From the NCBI GenBank assembly GCA_964246185.1, contig CAXTPP010000036.1, forward strand, positions 1-28,558: DNA of 28,558 bases. The letters run 5' to 3'. The DNA comes from LMUY01 sp964246185 (GTDB lineage: Bacteria; Pseudomonadota; Alphaproteobacteria; Acetobacterales; Acetobacteraceae). Shown piece by piece: positions 7,414 through 14,213 of this stretch. The stretch's first letter is position 1. The number at the start of each line of letters is the position of its first letter. Made by a program: the position numbers and the translations under genes. Below the pieces are notes generated by a model. That model was not told the origin of the DNA. It saw only the letters and a program-made list of their open reading frames with translations, and made no database searches.

Positions 7414-8271
7414 GTGCCCGACAAGATACTCATCTCGCCCGCGGAGCTTGCCGGCATGATGGCCGCAGGCAGCACCGTCCTGATCGACACACGCTCGCCT
7501 GACAACTATGCGGCCGGGCACATCGCCGGCGCGGTCAACATGTTCGACATCTTCACTTACCTTGCGATGTCCACCAAGGAAGGCATGGCGGAACTGAAGG
7601 ACAAGTTCACTGCGGCGTTCGGCGCCGCGGGCATCGGCGGCGATGAGACGGTGGTGTTCTACGAGGGTTCCATGAACTCCGGTTTCGGCATGTCCTGCCG
7701 CGGCTACTACCTGCTCACCTTCCTGGGATACGAGAAGGCGCACATCCTGCACGGCGGTCTCGCAGCTTGGCTGGCGGCTGGCATGGAGACGACGACCGAC
7801 GTGCCGAGCCCATCCGCCAAGCACTTCCCGGTCTCCGCCAGCGGCGAGCAGATGATGCTCGACAAGGACGACATGCTGGAATCCCTCAAGGATGACGGCA
7901 TCATCAAGCTCGACGTGCGCGACGTGGACGAGTGGATAGGCACTTCCTCCTCGCCGTACGGACCCGATTTCGCGCCCCGCAAAGGCCGTATCCCAGGTGC
8001 GAAGTGGCTTGAGTGGTACCGGCTGATGAAGCCGACCGCAGCAGGGCCGATGTTCAAGTCAAAGGAAGAGTTGCTTGCTGAATTGCACACGGTCGGCGTG
8101 AGCCCGGATTCGACGGTCTACCTCTACTGCTTCAAAGGCGCGCGCGCCTCGAACTCCTTGGTCGCATTGCGCGAGGCTGGGGTGAAAGACGTGCGGATGT
8201 ATTTCGGCTCTTGGAATGAATGGAGCCGCGATCCGGAGCTTCCAATCGAGACAGGCATGCCGTTTGCCTGA
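7414..8271 (+). CDS. Sulfurtransferase, two-domain rhodanese type
   Basis: A 285-residue tandem-rhodanese protein (thiosulfate or 3-mercaptopyruvate sulfurtransferase family) that moves sulfane sulfur to an acceptor through a Cys persulfide. The N-terminal inactive rhodanese domain runs over about residues 1-130 (LIDTRSPDNYAAGHIAGAVN ... HILHGGLAAWLAAG). The C-terminal domain has LDVRDVDEWIG and the active-site loop YLYCFKGARASN with Cys239, then SWNEWSRDPELPIETG, a common family ending. The GTG start at 7414 has AGGAGC shortly before it. Last gene of the TetR-adjacent unit, 27 nt after the flavoprotein. The loop CFKGAR differs from both the CRKGVT and CGSGVT types, so the donor is not assigned. 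Confidence 0.9.
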   Translation: MPDKILISPAELAGMMAAGSTVLIDTRSPDNYAAGHIAGAVNMFDIFTYLAMSTKEGMAELKDKFTAAFGAAGIGGDETVVFYEGSMNSGFGMSCRGYYLLTFLGYEKAHILHGGLAAWLAAGMETTTDVPSPSAKHFPVSASGEQMMLDKDDMLESLKDDGIIKLDVRDVDEWIGTSSSPYGPDFAPRKGRIPGAKWLEWYRLMKPTAAGPMFKSKEELLAELHTVGVSPDSTVYLYCFKGARASNSLVALREAGVKDVRMYFGSWNEWSRDPELPIETGMPFA

Positions 8272-8283
8272 TATTCGCTTGTG

Positions 8284-8313
8284 GTAGGAAAGCCGGAACG
8301 CCGGCTTTTCTAC
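8284..8313. terminator. Hairpin between convergent genes, probable bidirectional terminator
   Basis: A 13-bp stem (8284-8296 with 8301-8313, one G-T wobble) is closed by the loop AACG. The core is AAAGCCGG/CCGGCTTT, so the upstream or downstream arm ends in a short T run depending on the strand. It lies between the sulfurtransferase stop and the bamE stop and overlaps the latter. The position between convergent genes supports termination from both sides. Confidence 0.65.
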
Positions 8314-8804
8314 TTGACGCCGAGTCCAGTGCCACCGCCGCCCGCGCCACCACCTCCTGCGCCCCCAGGCAGTCCAGCGGCGCTGAACTTGCCGACGTTG
8401 CCCAACAATTGCTGCATGAAGCTGCTCTCGCTGCCAGGTGACGGAGTGGCTCGGGCAACCACGCTCACTGGTTGCGCATCCGCCTGGCTCATCTCTTTGA
8501 TGCCGCGAAGGACGCCTGCCTCGTCGAACGTCATCTCCACGACCTTCTGGCTTTTGATGCGCTGTATCTGGCCGACCCGGGGTTGCGTCACCTCGCTGAT
8601 ATAAATCCAGGTATTGTCGTCGAAGGCGGCCTTGGCGGTCGGCGAGCCGATCAGGCTCGTCACATCGACCCGGGTTGATGTGCCGGGCACCAAGTCCTTG
8701 AGCTGGGCCGCGTCGATGCGGTTGCCCCGCACCTGGGGGACTGCTTGGATGGCGGAACAGGCGCTGGTCAGGATGGCGAGGATCAAGGCTGCGGCTGGTC
8801 GCAC
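8310..8804 (-). CDS. bamE: Outer membrane protein assembly factor BamE (SmpA/OmlA family lipoprotein)
   Basis: A 164-residue lipoprotein of the BAM complex, which inserts beta-barrel proteins into the outer membrane. The signal peptide MRPAAALILAILTSAC ends in a lipobox-like cysteine (Cys16). The BamE fold follows: IDAAQLKDLVPGTSTRVDVTSLIGSPT, DDNTWIYISE and VVEMTFDEAGVLRGI. The C-terminal tail is an unusual Gly-rich stretch of about 20 residues. The GTG start at 8804 has AAGGA five nt upstream. It is divergent from the bc1 chaperone gene, an arrangement I believe is common in alphaproteobacteria. Confidence 0.9.
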   Translation of the reverse strand: MRPAAALILAILTSACSAIQAVPQVRGNRIDAAQLKDLVPGTSTRVDVTSLIGSPTAKAAFDDNTWIYISEVTQPRVGQIQRIKSQKVVEMTFDEAGVLRGIKEMSQADAQPVSVVARATPSPGSESSFMQQLLGNVGKFSAAGLPGGAGGGGAGGGGTGLGVK

Positions 8805-8945
8805 GGGGGTCCTTGACAGCGGCTGGTGGATTGAACCGACAGCTTGCCGCGTTATGTGCCGGAGACGAAATGGCGCACGGCGCCGGATTGGGTGCGGCGT
8901 GTCATGCCGGCCCGCCCAGTGTCAACGGTTTGGAGCGCGGCAGAA

Positions 8946-9482
8946 ATGGCCTTTTTCGGTTTGCTGGGACGGAACCGCTACGAACGCCGGGGTTTCGAAC
9001 TCTACACAGCGGCAGTGGCGGCGGCGCGAAACCCATATTTCTACGCCGATCTGGGCGTGCCAGACACGCTGGACGGGCGGTTCGACCTCGTCGGCTTGTT
9101 CGCATGCCTGGTCATCCGCCGCCTCCGCGCGCTGCCAGCGCCTGGGCCGGCCATCGCACAGGCAGTGTTCGACGCGATGTTTTCTGACATGGACACCAAC
9201 CTGCGCGAGCTGGGCGTTGGCGACATGACCGTCGCCCGCAATGTCCGCGCCATGTGGGAGGCTTTCCATGGCCGTGCCACGGTGTATGAGGCAGCCCTGG
9301 CCGACCCGGACCCGGCCGCCTTGCAAGCCGCGGTGACGCGCAACGTATGGCGCGGCACCGATACGCCGGGTGCTGCGGCCCTGGCGGAGGTGGCGCGCGT
9401 CCAGGTTGCCAGGCTTGAAGCGACGCCGCCGGCCGACCTGCTCGCCGGGCACGTCGATTTTGCGGCGGCGGGCGCTGCGTGA
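8946..9482 (+). CDS. Ubiquinol-cytochrome c chaperone (CBP3/UQCC1-like)
   Basis: A 178-residue member of the ubiquinol-cytochrome c chaperone family, related to mitochondrial Cbp3, which assists assembly of cytochrome b in the bc1 complex. Family blocks seen are LYTAAVAAARNPYFYADLGV, PDTLDGRFDLVGLFACLVI and VFDAMFSDMDTNLRELGVGD. The latter is followed by VARNVRAMWEAFHGR. ATG at 8946 gives the usual N-terminus (MAFFGLLGRNRYER) and has GGAG at 8932-8935. The frame is open to 8844, but homologues generally begin near this methionine. The stop overlaps the DUF177 gene by 4 nt. Confidence 0.88.
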   Translation: MAFFGLLGRNRYERRGFELYTAAVAAARNPYFYADLGVPDTLDGRFDLVGLFACLVIRRLRALPAPGPAIAQAVFDAMFSDMDTNLRELGVGDMTVARNVRAMWEAFHGRATVYEAALADPDPAALQAAVTRNVWRGTDTPGAAALAEVARVQVARLEATPPADLLAGHVDFAAAGAA

Positions 9483-9970
9483 CCGAGATGTCCCGCCCGG
9501 TCCATGCCGACCGCGTGGGCGACGGCCTGTCGCTCACGGTCGAGGCGGACGCGGCGGAGTGCGCCGCCATCGCCACCCGCCTGCGCATCCCTTCCGTGCA
9601 AGGGGTGCGCTGCGACTGGGTGCTGCGGCCGGGGCATGGCGGTACGGTTGAGGCGGACGGCTCGCTGCGGGCACAGCTGCACCAGGAATGCGTCGTGTCG
9701 CTTGACGCTTTTCCCACCAGCCTGGTGGAAGAGTTCGCGGTGCGCTTCGTGCCACTTGGCCGTGAAGGCGAAGCGGCCGACGATCCGGACGAACCGGACG
9801 AGCTGACCATCGAGGCCGGTGTCCTGGAGCTTGGCGAGGCGACGGTCGAGCAACTGGCGCTGGCGCTCGATCCCTATCCGCGCAAGCCTGGCGCAGAACT
9901 GCCGGCTGATCCTGAGGCGACGCCAGACAACCCGTTCGCGGCGCTCGCGAGGCTGCGGACACGGCAATGA
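9479..9970 (+). CDS. DUF177 (YceD-type) protein
   Basis: A 163-residue acidic protein of the DUF177/YceD family. The family is typically encoded immediately before rpmF and in plants and bacteria has been linked to 23S rRNA accumulation. The characteristic C-terminal core is visible: LELGEATVEQLALALDPYPR, then KPGAE and NPFAALARL. The classical cysteine pair of some members is reduced to single scattered Cys residues (HQECVVSLDAF). The GTG at 9479 overlaps the chaperone stop (GTGA); ATG at 9488 is an alternative start. Role here is inferred from the family and its position before rpmF. Confidence 0.88.
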   Translation: MTEMSRPVHADRVGDGLSLTVEADAAECAAIATRLRIPSVQGVRCDWVLRPGHGGTVEADGSLRAQLHQECVVSLDAFPTSLVEEFAVRFVPLGREGEAADDPDEPDELTIEAGVLELGEATVEQLALALDPYPRKPGAELPADPEATPDNPFAALARLRTRQ

Positions 9971-10100
9971 GCCAACGATGCTTGCGGGGCAGTACCCGGT
10001 CTGCTAAGCGCGACGCCCTGGCCACTGCCAATTCATGACATGACCGCGGGCCGCCTGGCACCGCTGCAATCCGATACAGACAGCTCGAGAGCACTCCACC

Positions 10101-10304
10101 ATGGCCGTTCCCAAGAAGAAGACTTCCCAGTCCCGGATGGGAATGCGTCGCAGCCATCATGCGCTGACCGTTCCCGCCTATGCCGAGTGCGGCAACTGCG
10201 GCGAGCTGAAGCGTCCGCACCATGTCTGCTCGCATTGCGGCCACTACGACGGCCGCGAGGTCGTCGCGGCGGGCAAGGCGCTGAAGGGTGCTGTCCGCAC
10301 CTGA
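10101..10304 (+). CDS. rpmF: 50S ribosomal protein L32
   Basis: A 67-residue L32. It starts MAVPKKKTSQSRMGMRRSHH, the standard N-terminus, and keeps the zinc ribbon CGNCGELKRPHHVCSHCGHY with four cysteines (C..C and C..C). Found in the order DUF177-rpmF-plsX-fabH, which is widely conserved in proteobacteria. A 130-nt gap separates it from the DUF177 gene, in which I see no convincing promoter or terminator. Confidence 0.97.
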   Translation: MAVPKKKTSQSRMGMRRSHHALTVPAYAECGNCGELKRPHHVCSHCGHYDGREVVAAGKALKGAVRT

Positions 10305-10335
10305 CCTACCTGCGCGCCGGGTCGAGCGCACCCCC

Positions 10336-11409
10336 ATGAGAGTTTCAGGCGTGCAGCCGTTTTCGGGCGCTTACACCCTCGCGGTCGATGCCATGGGTGG
10401 GGATCGTGCACCCGGCGTCGTGATCGACGGCATTGCCATCGCCGCGCTACGCCATCCCGACGCACGTTTTCTGATGGTTGGCGACGAGGCGGTGCTGACG
10501 CCGCTGTTGGCAAGCAAACGGCTGAAGTCCTGCTGTACGGTACGCCACGCGCCGGACATCATCGGCAATGACATGAAACCGACAGCCGCGCTCCGGATGC
10601 GCAATGCATCCATGCGGGTCGCGATCGACGCCGTGGCGGCAGGCGAGGCGTCCGGGATCATTTCCGCCGGCAACACCGGCGCGTTGATGGCGTTGGCCAA
10701 GATCGTGATCAAGACGCTGCCCGGCATCGACCGGCCAGCCCTTGCCGCCCTTGCGCCCTCCGCCCGTGGCGACGTGGTCATGCTCGATCTCGGCGCCAAT
10801 GCGGTGTGCGACGCGCGCAACCTGGTGGAGTTCGCGGTGATGGGGGACGTGTTCGCCCGCGCCGTGCTGGGGCTGCCGTCCCCCAGCATTGGGCTGCTGA
10901 ACATCGGCTCGGAGGAGCTGAAGGGCGACGAGCGGGTGCGCCAGGCGGCGGATGTGCTGCGTTCCAGCCACATCGCACCCCAGTTCCACGGCTTCGTCGA
11001 GGGCGATGACATCGCGGCCGGCACCACGGACGTGGTGGTGACGGACGGCTTCACCGGCAACGTGGCCTTGAAGACCGGGGAGGGCGCGCTCCGCCTGGTG
11101 TTCGACCTGCTGAAGCAGGTGTTCAGCGGCAGCCTCGCTGGACGGCTGGCCTACTTGATCGCGCGTCCCGGCCTGGAACGGCTGCGCGAGTGGGTGGACC
11201 CGCGGCGCTACAACGGCGCCATCATGCTGGGGCTGAACGGCGTGGTGGTGAAGTCCCATGGCGGCACCGACGCCGAGCAGTTCGCCTACGCGACCGACGT
11301 GGCCATCGACATGGTGGTGCACCGGTTCAACGACCGCATCCGCGAGGGCCTGGTCCAGATCGCCGGGCTGGGCAGCGGCGCCGGGCCGGCGCTGGCGGCG
11401 GTGCGCTGA
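10336..11409 (+). CDS. plsX: Phosphate acyltransferase PlsX
   Basis: A 357-residue PlsX, which converts acyl-ACP and phosphate into acyl-phosphate for PlsY, the first step of phosphatidic acid synthesis. Diagnostic segments are LAVDAMGGDRAPGVVIDG, SAGNTGALMALAKIVI, LLNIGSEELKGDERV and VVTDGFTGNVALKTGEG. The frame extends upstream to a GTG at 10288 that overlaps rpmF. ATG at 10336 is preferred because LAVDAMGGD lies close to the N-terminus in the family. No strong ribosome-binding site is seen. Its stop shares one base with the fabH start (TGATG). Confidence 0.94.
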   Translation: MRVSGVQPFSGAYTLAVDAMGGDRAPGVVIDGIAIAALRHPDARFLMVGDEAVLTPLLASKRLKSCCTVRHAPDIIGNDMKPTAALRMRNASMRVAIDAVAAGEASGIISAGNTGALMALAKIVIKTLPGIDRPALAALAPSARGDVVMLDLGANAVCDARNLVEFAVMGDVFARAVLGLPSPSIGLLNIGSEELKGDERVRQAADVLRSSHIAPQFHGFVEGDDIAAGTTDVVVTDGFTGNVALKTGEGALRLVFDLLKQVFSGSLAGRLAYLIARPGLERLREWVDPRRYNGAIMLGLNGVVVKSHGGTDAEQFAYATDVAIDMVVHRFNDRIREGLVQIAGLGSGAGPALAAVR

Positions 11410-12377
11410 TGCTGCGCTCCGTGCTGCGGGGCGCTGGCGGCTACCTGCCCGAGCGGGTGGTGACGAATGCCGAGCTGGCCGAGCGGCTGGACACCTCGGA
11501 TGCCTGGATCACGGAGCGCACCGGCATCCGCCAGCGCCACCTGACCGCGCCGCATGAGACGGCCGCATTCATGGGCGCCCAGGCGGCGGCGGCGGCACTG
11601 GCCCATGCCGGCGCGGCAGCCTCGGACGTGGACGTCATCATCGTCGCCACCAGCACGCCGGACCAGGCCTTTCCGGCGACTGCGCTGGGGGTGCAGGCCC
11701 AACTCGGCGCGGGCGGCTTCGGCTTCGACGTTTCCGCCGCGTGCAGCGGCTTCGTGTACGCGCTCGGCATCGCGGATTCGCTGATCCGCACTGGCCAGGT
11801 GCGCGGCGCGCTGGTCATCGGCTCGGAGGTTTACTCCCGCATCCTGGACTGGACCGACCGTGCCACCTGCGTGCTGTTCGGCGACGGCGCGGGGGCCGTG
11901 TTCCTACAGGGGAGTCAGCAATCGGACGGAGAGCCGGCTCAGGGGATCCTCTCCACCCACTTGCATGCGCAGGGCGACCTTGGGCCGTTGCTCTACGTGG
12001 ATGGCGCCGTGGGCCGGCCGGAGCTGCCGGGCCACCTCAAGATGAACGGCCGTGAAATCTTCCGTCACGCCGTGAGCAAGTTGGCGGCGGTGGTGGACGA
12101 GGCCTTGGCGGCGAACGGCCTGCAGCATCGCGACGTGGACTGGCTCATCCCGCACCAGGCCAACCGCCGCATCATAGACGCGATGGGCCGCAAGCTCGGC
12201 TTGCCGCCGGAGCGGGTGGTGGTGACGGTGGACCGGCACGCCAACACCTCTGCCGCGTCGATCCCGCTTGCCCTGGCCGAAGCGTGGCATGGCGGGCGGC
12301 TTCGGCGCGGCGACTTGCTGGTGCTGGAGGCTTTGGGCGGCGGTTTGACCTGGGGCTCGGCACTGGTGCGGCTTTAG
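11409..12377 (+). CDS. fabH: 3-oxoacyl-[acyl-carrier-protein] synthase III (FabH)
   Basis: A 322-residue beta-ketoacyl-ACP synthase III, which condenses acetyl-CoA with malonyl-ACP to start fatty acid elongation. The catalytic triad is complete: Cys112 (SAACSGF), His249 (WLIPHQANRR) and Asn279 (RHANTSAASIP). The N-terminal GAGGYLPERVVTNAELAERL and TSDAWITERTGIRQRH are also typical. The start at 11409 overlaps the plsX stop by one base. The frame is open upstream to 11190, but that is plsX sequence read in another frame. Confidence 0.96.
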   Translation: MLRSVLRGAGGYLPERVVTNAELAERLDTSDAWITERTGIRQRHLTAPHETAAFMGAQAAAAALAHAGAAASDVDVIIVATSTPDQAFPATALGVQAQLGAGGFGFDVSAACSGFVYALGIADSLIRTGQVRGALVIGSEVYSRILDWTDRATCVLFGDGAGAVFLQGSQQSDGEPAQGILSTHLHAQGDLGPLLYVDGAVGRPELPGHLKMNGREIFRHAVSKLAAVVDEALAANGLQHRDVDWLIPHQANRRIIDAMGRKLGLPPERVVVTVDRHANTSAASIPLALAEAWHGGRLRRGDLLVLEALGGGLTWGSALVRL

Positions 12378-12456
12378 CCGCTGTTTCGGCGCGTATTTGA
12401 CACCGATGGCCTTGGGCACTGATCTGTTGAAGATTAAGACTGGGCTCTGTCCAGAC

Positions 12457-12483
12457 CCGTCAAAGGCCTAAGGCCTTTGGCGG
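12457..12483. other. Strong hairpin downstream of fabH
   Basis: Arms 12457-12468 (CCGTCAAAGGCC) and 12472-12483 (GGCCTTTGGCGG) pair over 12 bp with one G-U wobble around the 3-nt loop TAA. With an A84 bulge it extends through AGAC/GTCT at 12453-12456 and 12485-12488. There is no T run after it, so it is not a canonical intrinsic terminator, although it could stop or protect the fabH transcript. Confidence 0.55.
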
Positions 12484-12556
12484 AGTCTAGAGGCAGAGTC
12501 TCTGGCCTTGCTTGCTTGACCGTCGCCCTCAAGGGCCGTTGGCATCGCTGCAATGA

Positions 12557-12574
12557 GTGACCGTGTTCGGTCAC
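12557..12574. promoter_or_regulatory. Perfect 7-bp dyad upstream of ihfA
   Basis: GTGACCG (12557-12563), TGTT, CGGTCAC (12568-12574). A symmetric protein-binding site or small hairpin about 90 nt before the ihfA start. Only the symmetry is seen. Confidence 0.4.
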
Positions 12575-12628
12575 ATGATGCTCTAACGCAACAGCAGGCG
12601 AAGTTCTGTTTGATTTCAGGGCGCTTGC

Positions 12629-12657
12629 TTGACCTTCGCGAACCCCCGCGCATAGCG
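12629..12657 (+). promoter_or_regulatory. Candidate ihfA promoter giving a near-leaderless mRNA
   Basis: TTGACC (12629-12634) matches the -35 consensus at five of six positions. CATAGC/ATAGCG lies 16-17 bp downstream at 12651-12657. Transcription would start near 12663, almost at the ATG at 12666. This fits the absence of any Shine-Dalgarno sequence there. The -10 match is weak. Confidence 0.35.
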
Positions 12658-12665
12658 TGCCTCAT

Positions 12666-12992
12666 ATGATCACCGTGACGCGCGCCCATTTGGCGGAACG
12701 AATCTACACCCAAGTGGGTTTGTCGCGTAACGAATCCGCCGATTTGCTGGAAACCGTGCTGAATCGGCTTGCTAAAGCACTGGAGAGTGGCGAATCCGTT
12801 AAGATCAGTGGCTTTGGCACTTTCTCGGTGCGGCAAAAGGGTCGCCGGGTCGGCCGCAACCCCAAGACCGGAGTGGAAGTGCCCATTCTGCCGCGCCGGG
12901 TGCTCGTGTTTCGCCCGAGCCAGGTGTTGAAAGCACATGTGAACGGCACGCCCGTTCCGCTTGGAGACGAGTTCGCCGGTGACGACGAATGA
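12666..12992 (+). CDS. ihfA: Integration host factor subunit alpha
   Basis: A 108-residue IHF alpha subunit, which pairs with IHF beta to bend DNA at specific sites in transcription and recombination, including sigma-54 promoters such as those served by NtrC. It shows MITVTRAHLAERIYTQVGLSR, the turn GESVKISGFGTFSVRQKGRR and the DNA-intercalating arm VGRNPKTGVEVPILPRRVLV with the conserved Pro. ATG at 12666 is preferred over GTG at 12657 because homologues begin near here; neither has an obvious ribosome-binding site. The acidic tail EFAGDDE ends in an ATGA overlap with the MerR gene, as in many alphaproteobacteria. Confidence 0.93.
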   Translation: MITVTRAHLAERIYTQVGLSRNESADLLETVLNRLAKALESGESVKISGFGTFSVRQKGRRVGRNPKTGVEVPILPRRVLVFRPSQVLKAHVNGTPVPLGDEFAGDDE

Positions 12993-13483
12993 TCCCTCCG
13001 GGCGCATACGGCGCAGAGCCGTCCGAGGCGGCCAAGGCACGGTCCAAGAAAGCGCCCAATGCCTTCCGCACCATCAGCGAGGTGGCGGACGAACTGCATA
13101 TCCCGCAGCACGTGCTGCGATTTTGGGAAACCAAGTTCCCGCAGGTCAAGCCGTTGAAGCGGGGTGGTGGCCGCCGCTACTACCGCCCTGACGACATCAC
13201 GCTGCTCCGCCGCGTCTCAGACCTGCTCTACGCCCAAGGTTATACGATCAAAGGCGTGCAACGGCTGTTGCGGGAGGGTGGCGGTAAATTATCCGACGAC
13301 ATCCCGCCCGCTACGGACACCGAGCGCGCCGCTGCTGAGGCCGAGCGCGCCACTCCGCTCGACCTGCCATCACTGCAAGGCCCGCTGGAGGATGCACCTG
13401 TTGGGAACGAAGCCATACGCCTGCGCGAGGTGCTGGTCCACGTGCTCGAGGAGTTGCAGGCTCTGCGCCGGTTGCTGCCATGA
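12989..13483 (+). CDS. MerR-family transcriptional regulator
   Basis: A 164-residue MerR-type protein. The winged helix-turn-helix is clear: FRTISEVADELHIPQHVLRF, WETKFPQVKPLKRGGGRRYY and RPDDITLLRRVSDLLY, followed by YTIKGVQRLLREGG. A Ser/Lys-rich N-terminus of about 25 residues precedes it and a Leu-rich helix (LREVLVHVLEELQALRRLL) ends it. No metal-binding cysteines are present, so a metal sensor role is unlikely. It overlaps ihfA by 4 nt. I recognise the ihfA-merR pairing as usual in alphaproteobacteria, but the target genes are unknown. Confidence 0.9.
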   Translation: MIPPGAYGAEPSEAAKARSKKAPNAFRTISEVADELHIPQHVLRFWETKFPQVKPLKRGGGRRYYRPDDITLLRRVSDLLYAQGYTIKGVQRLLREGGGKLSDDIPPATDTERAAAEAERATPLDLPSLQGPLEDAPVGNEAIRLREVLVHVLEELQALRRLLP

Positions 13484-13510
13484 GGCTGCCCGGGGGAGGG
13501 TTGTGGAGCG

Positions 13511-13539
13511 TTGCAGCGGGGGTAAGCGGCTGCTACACC
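13511..13539 (+). promoter_or_regulatory. Candidate promoter for tRNA-Pro
   Basis: TTGCAG (13511-13516) and TACACC (13534-13539) are 17 bp apart, and the -10 is preceded by TGC, an extended -10 form. Transcription would start a few nt before the tRNA at 13549. The hexamer matches are moderate. Confidence 0.35.
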
Positions 13540-13548
13540 CGGCTCAGT

Positions 13549-13625
13549 CGGAGCGTAGCGCAGCCTGGTAGCGCATCAGTCTGGGGGACTGAGGGTCGTG
13601 GGTTCGAATCCCGCCGCTCCGACCA
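13549..13625 (+). tRNA. tRNA-Pro(GGG)
   Basis: A complete 77-nt tRNA. Acceptor arms CGGAGCG (13549-13555) and CGCTCCG (13615-13621) pair fully. The D-arm contains AGCCTGGTAGCGC. The anticodon arm is TCAGT, loop CTGGGGG, ACTGA, giving anticodon GGG, and the T-arm loop is TTCGAAT. Discriminator A is at 13622 and CCA is encoded at 13623-13625, unlike the initiator tRNA at the start of the window. The GGG anticodon reads CCC and CCU proline codons. Confidence 0.97.
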
Positions 13626-13783
13626 CCAAAAGGCCAAGTTCATTGGGACGAGGCAATGGGTGGATTTCTCAGCCCTGGCCGATTGATGGACCATGGTAAC
13701 ACCAGTTTGTCACTGCCACTGGCGCTCTGTTGCGCCATGTTGGGCCGGATGTCGTAGCTTCAGGATGCTTAAGGGGCCGAACA

Positions 13784-14146
13784 ATGCCGATCAAGACCAC
13801 TGCGATTGTAGACTCGTCGGGCGTCGCGCCTTGGTCAAACGCTGTCATCAACACCAACACGACTACCGGCTTCCTCTCCGACATAACCTATGGATTGCGA
13901 TCCGGCGCAGTCTTGCATGAGGACTTCAATGCGGTCGGCGCACTGAATGACAGCTGTCTTTACGTTCCCAATATCGGGGATACGCTAACGTATTATGGCG
14001 TAGGCAGCAATCCATACGAACCGCTATATTCCTACACGCAATACAACTTCGCGCCAAACGGTGCGCTCAACACCGTTGTAGAGGTATTTGCTGGCAAGGA
14101 GTATTTCAACACCACTCCGTTCATCAACACCGGCTACCTAGGTTAA
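13784..14146 (+). CDS. Unrecognised 120-residue protein
   Basis: I do not recognise this protein. It is 120 residues, rich in Asn, Thr, Tyr and Gly, with a single Cys, no signal peptide and no transmembrane segment. It probably folds as beta structure (for example IGDTLTYYGVGSNPYEPLYS, then NGALNTVVEVFAGKEYFNTT). ATG at 13784 is chosen because AAGGGG lies 7 nt upstream; the frame is open from 13730. Codon use looks AT-richer than all flanking housekeeping genes, and it sits just beyond tRNA-Pro, a frequent integration point, so it may be acquired. No integrase or duplicated tRNA end is present. The 158-bp gap before it shows no clear promoter. Confidence 0.65.
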   Translation: MPIKTTAIVDSSGVAPWSNAVINTNTTTGFLSDITYGLRSGAVLHEDFNAVGALNDSCLYVPNIGDTLTYYGVGSNPYEPLYSYTQYNFAPNGALNTVVEVFAGKEYFNTTPFINTGYLG

Positions 14147-14175
14147 CGTTCGTATGCCTGGATAGCAGTGCGTTC

Positions 14176-14201
14176 ACCTTGCTGGCAGATCACAAGGTTT
14201 T
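14176..14201 (+). terminator. Weak candidate terminator
   Basis: ACCTTG (14176-14181) and CAAGGT (14193-14198) form a 6-bp stem over an 11-nt loop and run into TTT. It lies between the orphan gene at 13784-14146 and the converging EamA-type transporter gene. The stem is short and the loop long, so support is limited. Confidence 0.3.
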
Positions 14202-14213
14202 CAGCAGGTTGGG

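Larger units (their letters stand above)
12378..12665. other. 288-bp structured intergenic region between fabH and ihfA
   Basis: No gene is seen. It holds a strong hairpin at 12457-12483, a perfect 7-bp dyad at 12557-12574 and two near-identical 16-bp direct repeats at 12511-12526 and 12624-12639. It is AT-richer than its flanks. A candidate promoter directly precedes ihfA. It may contain a small RNA or an autoregulatory region, but nothing identifies one. Confidence 0.5.

Noticed and set aside
12457..12483. Classical Rho-independent terminator after fabH
   Set aside because: The hairpin is strong but is followed by GGCGGAGTCTAG, not a T run.
13549..14213. Genomic island integrated at tRNA-Pro
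   Set aside because: No integrase and no second copy of the tRNA 3' end were found before ispDF; only a single small orphan gene is present.
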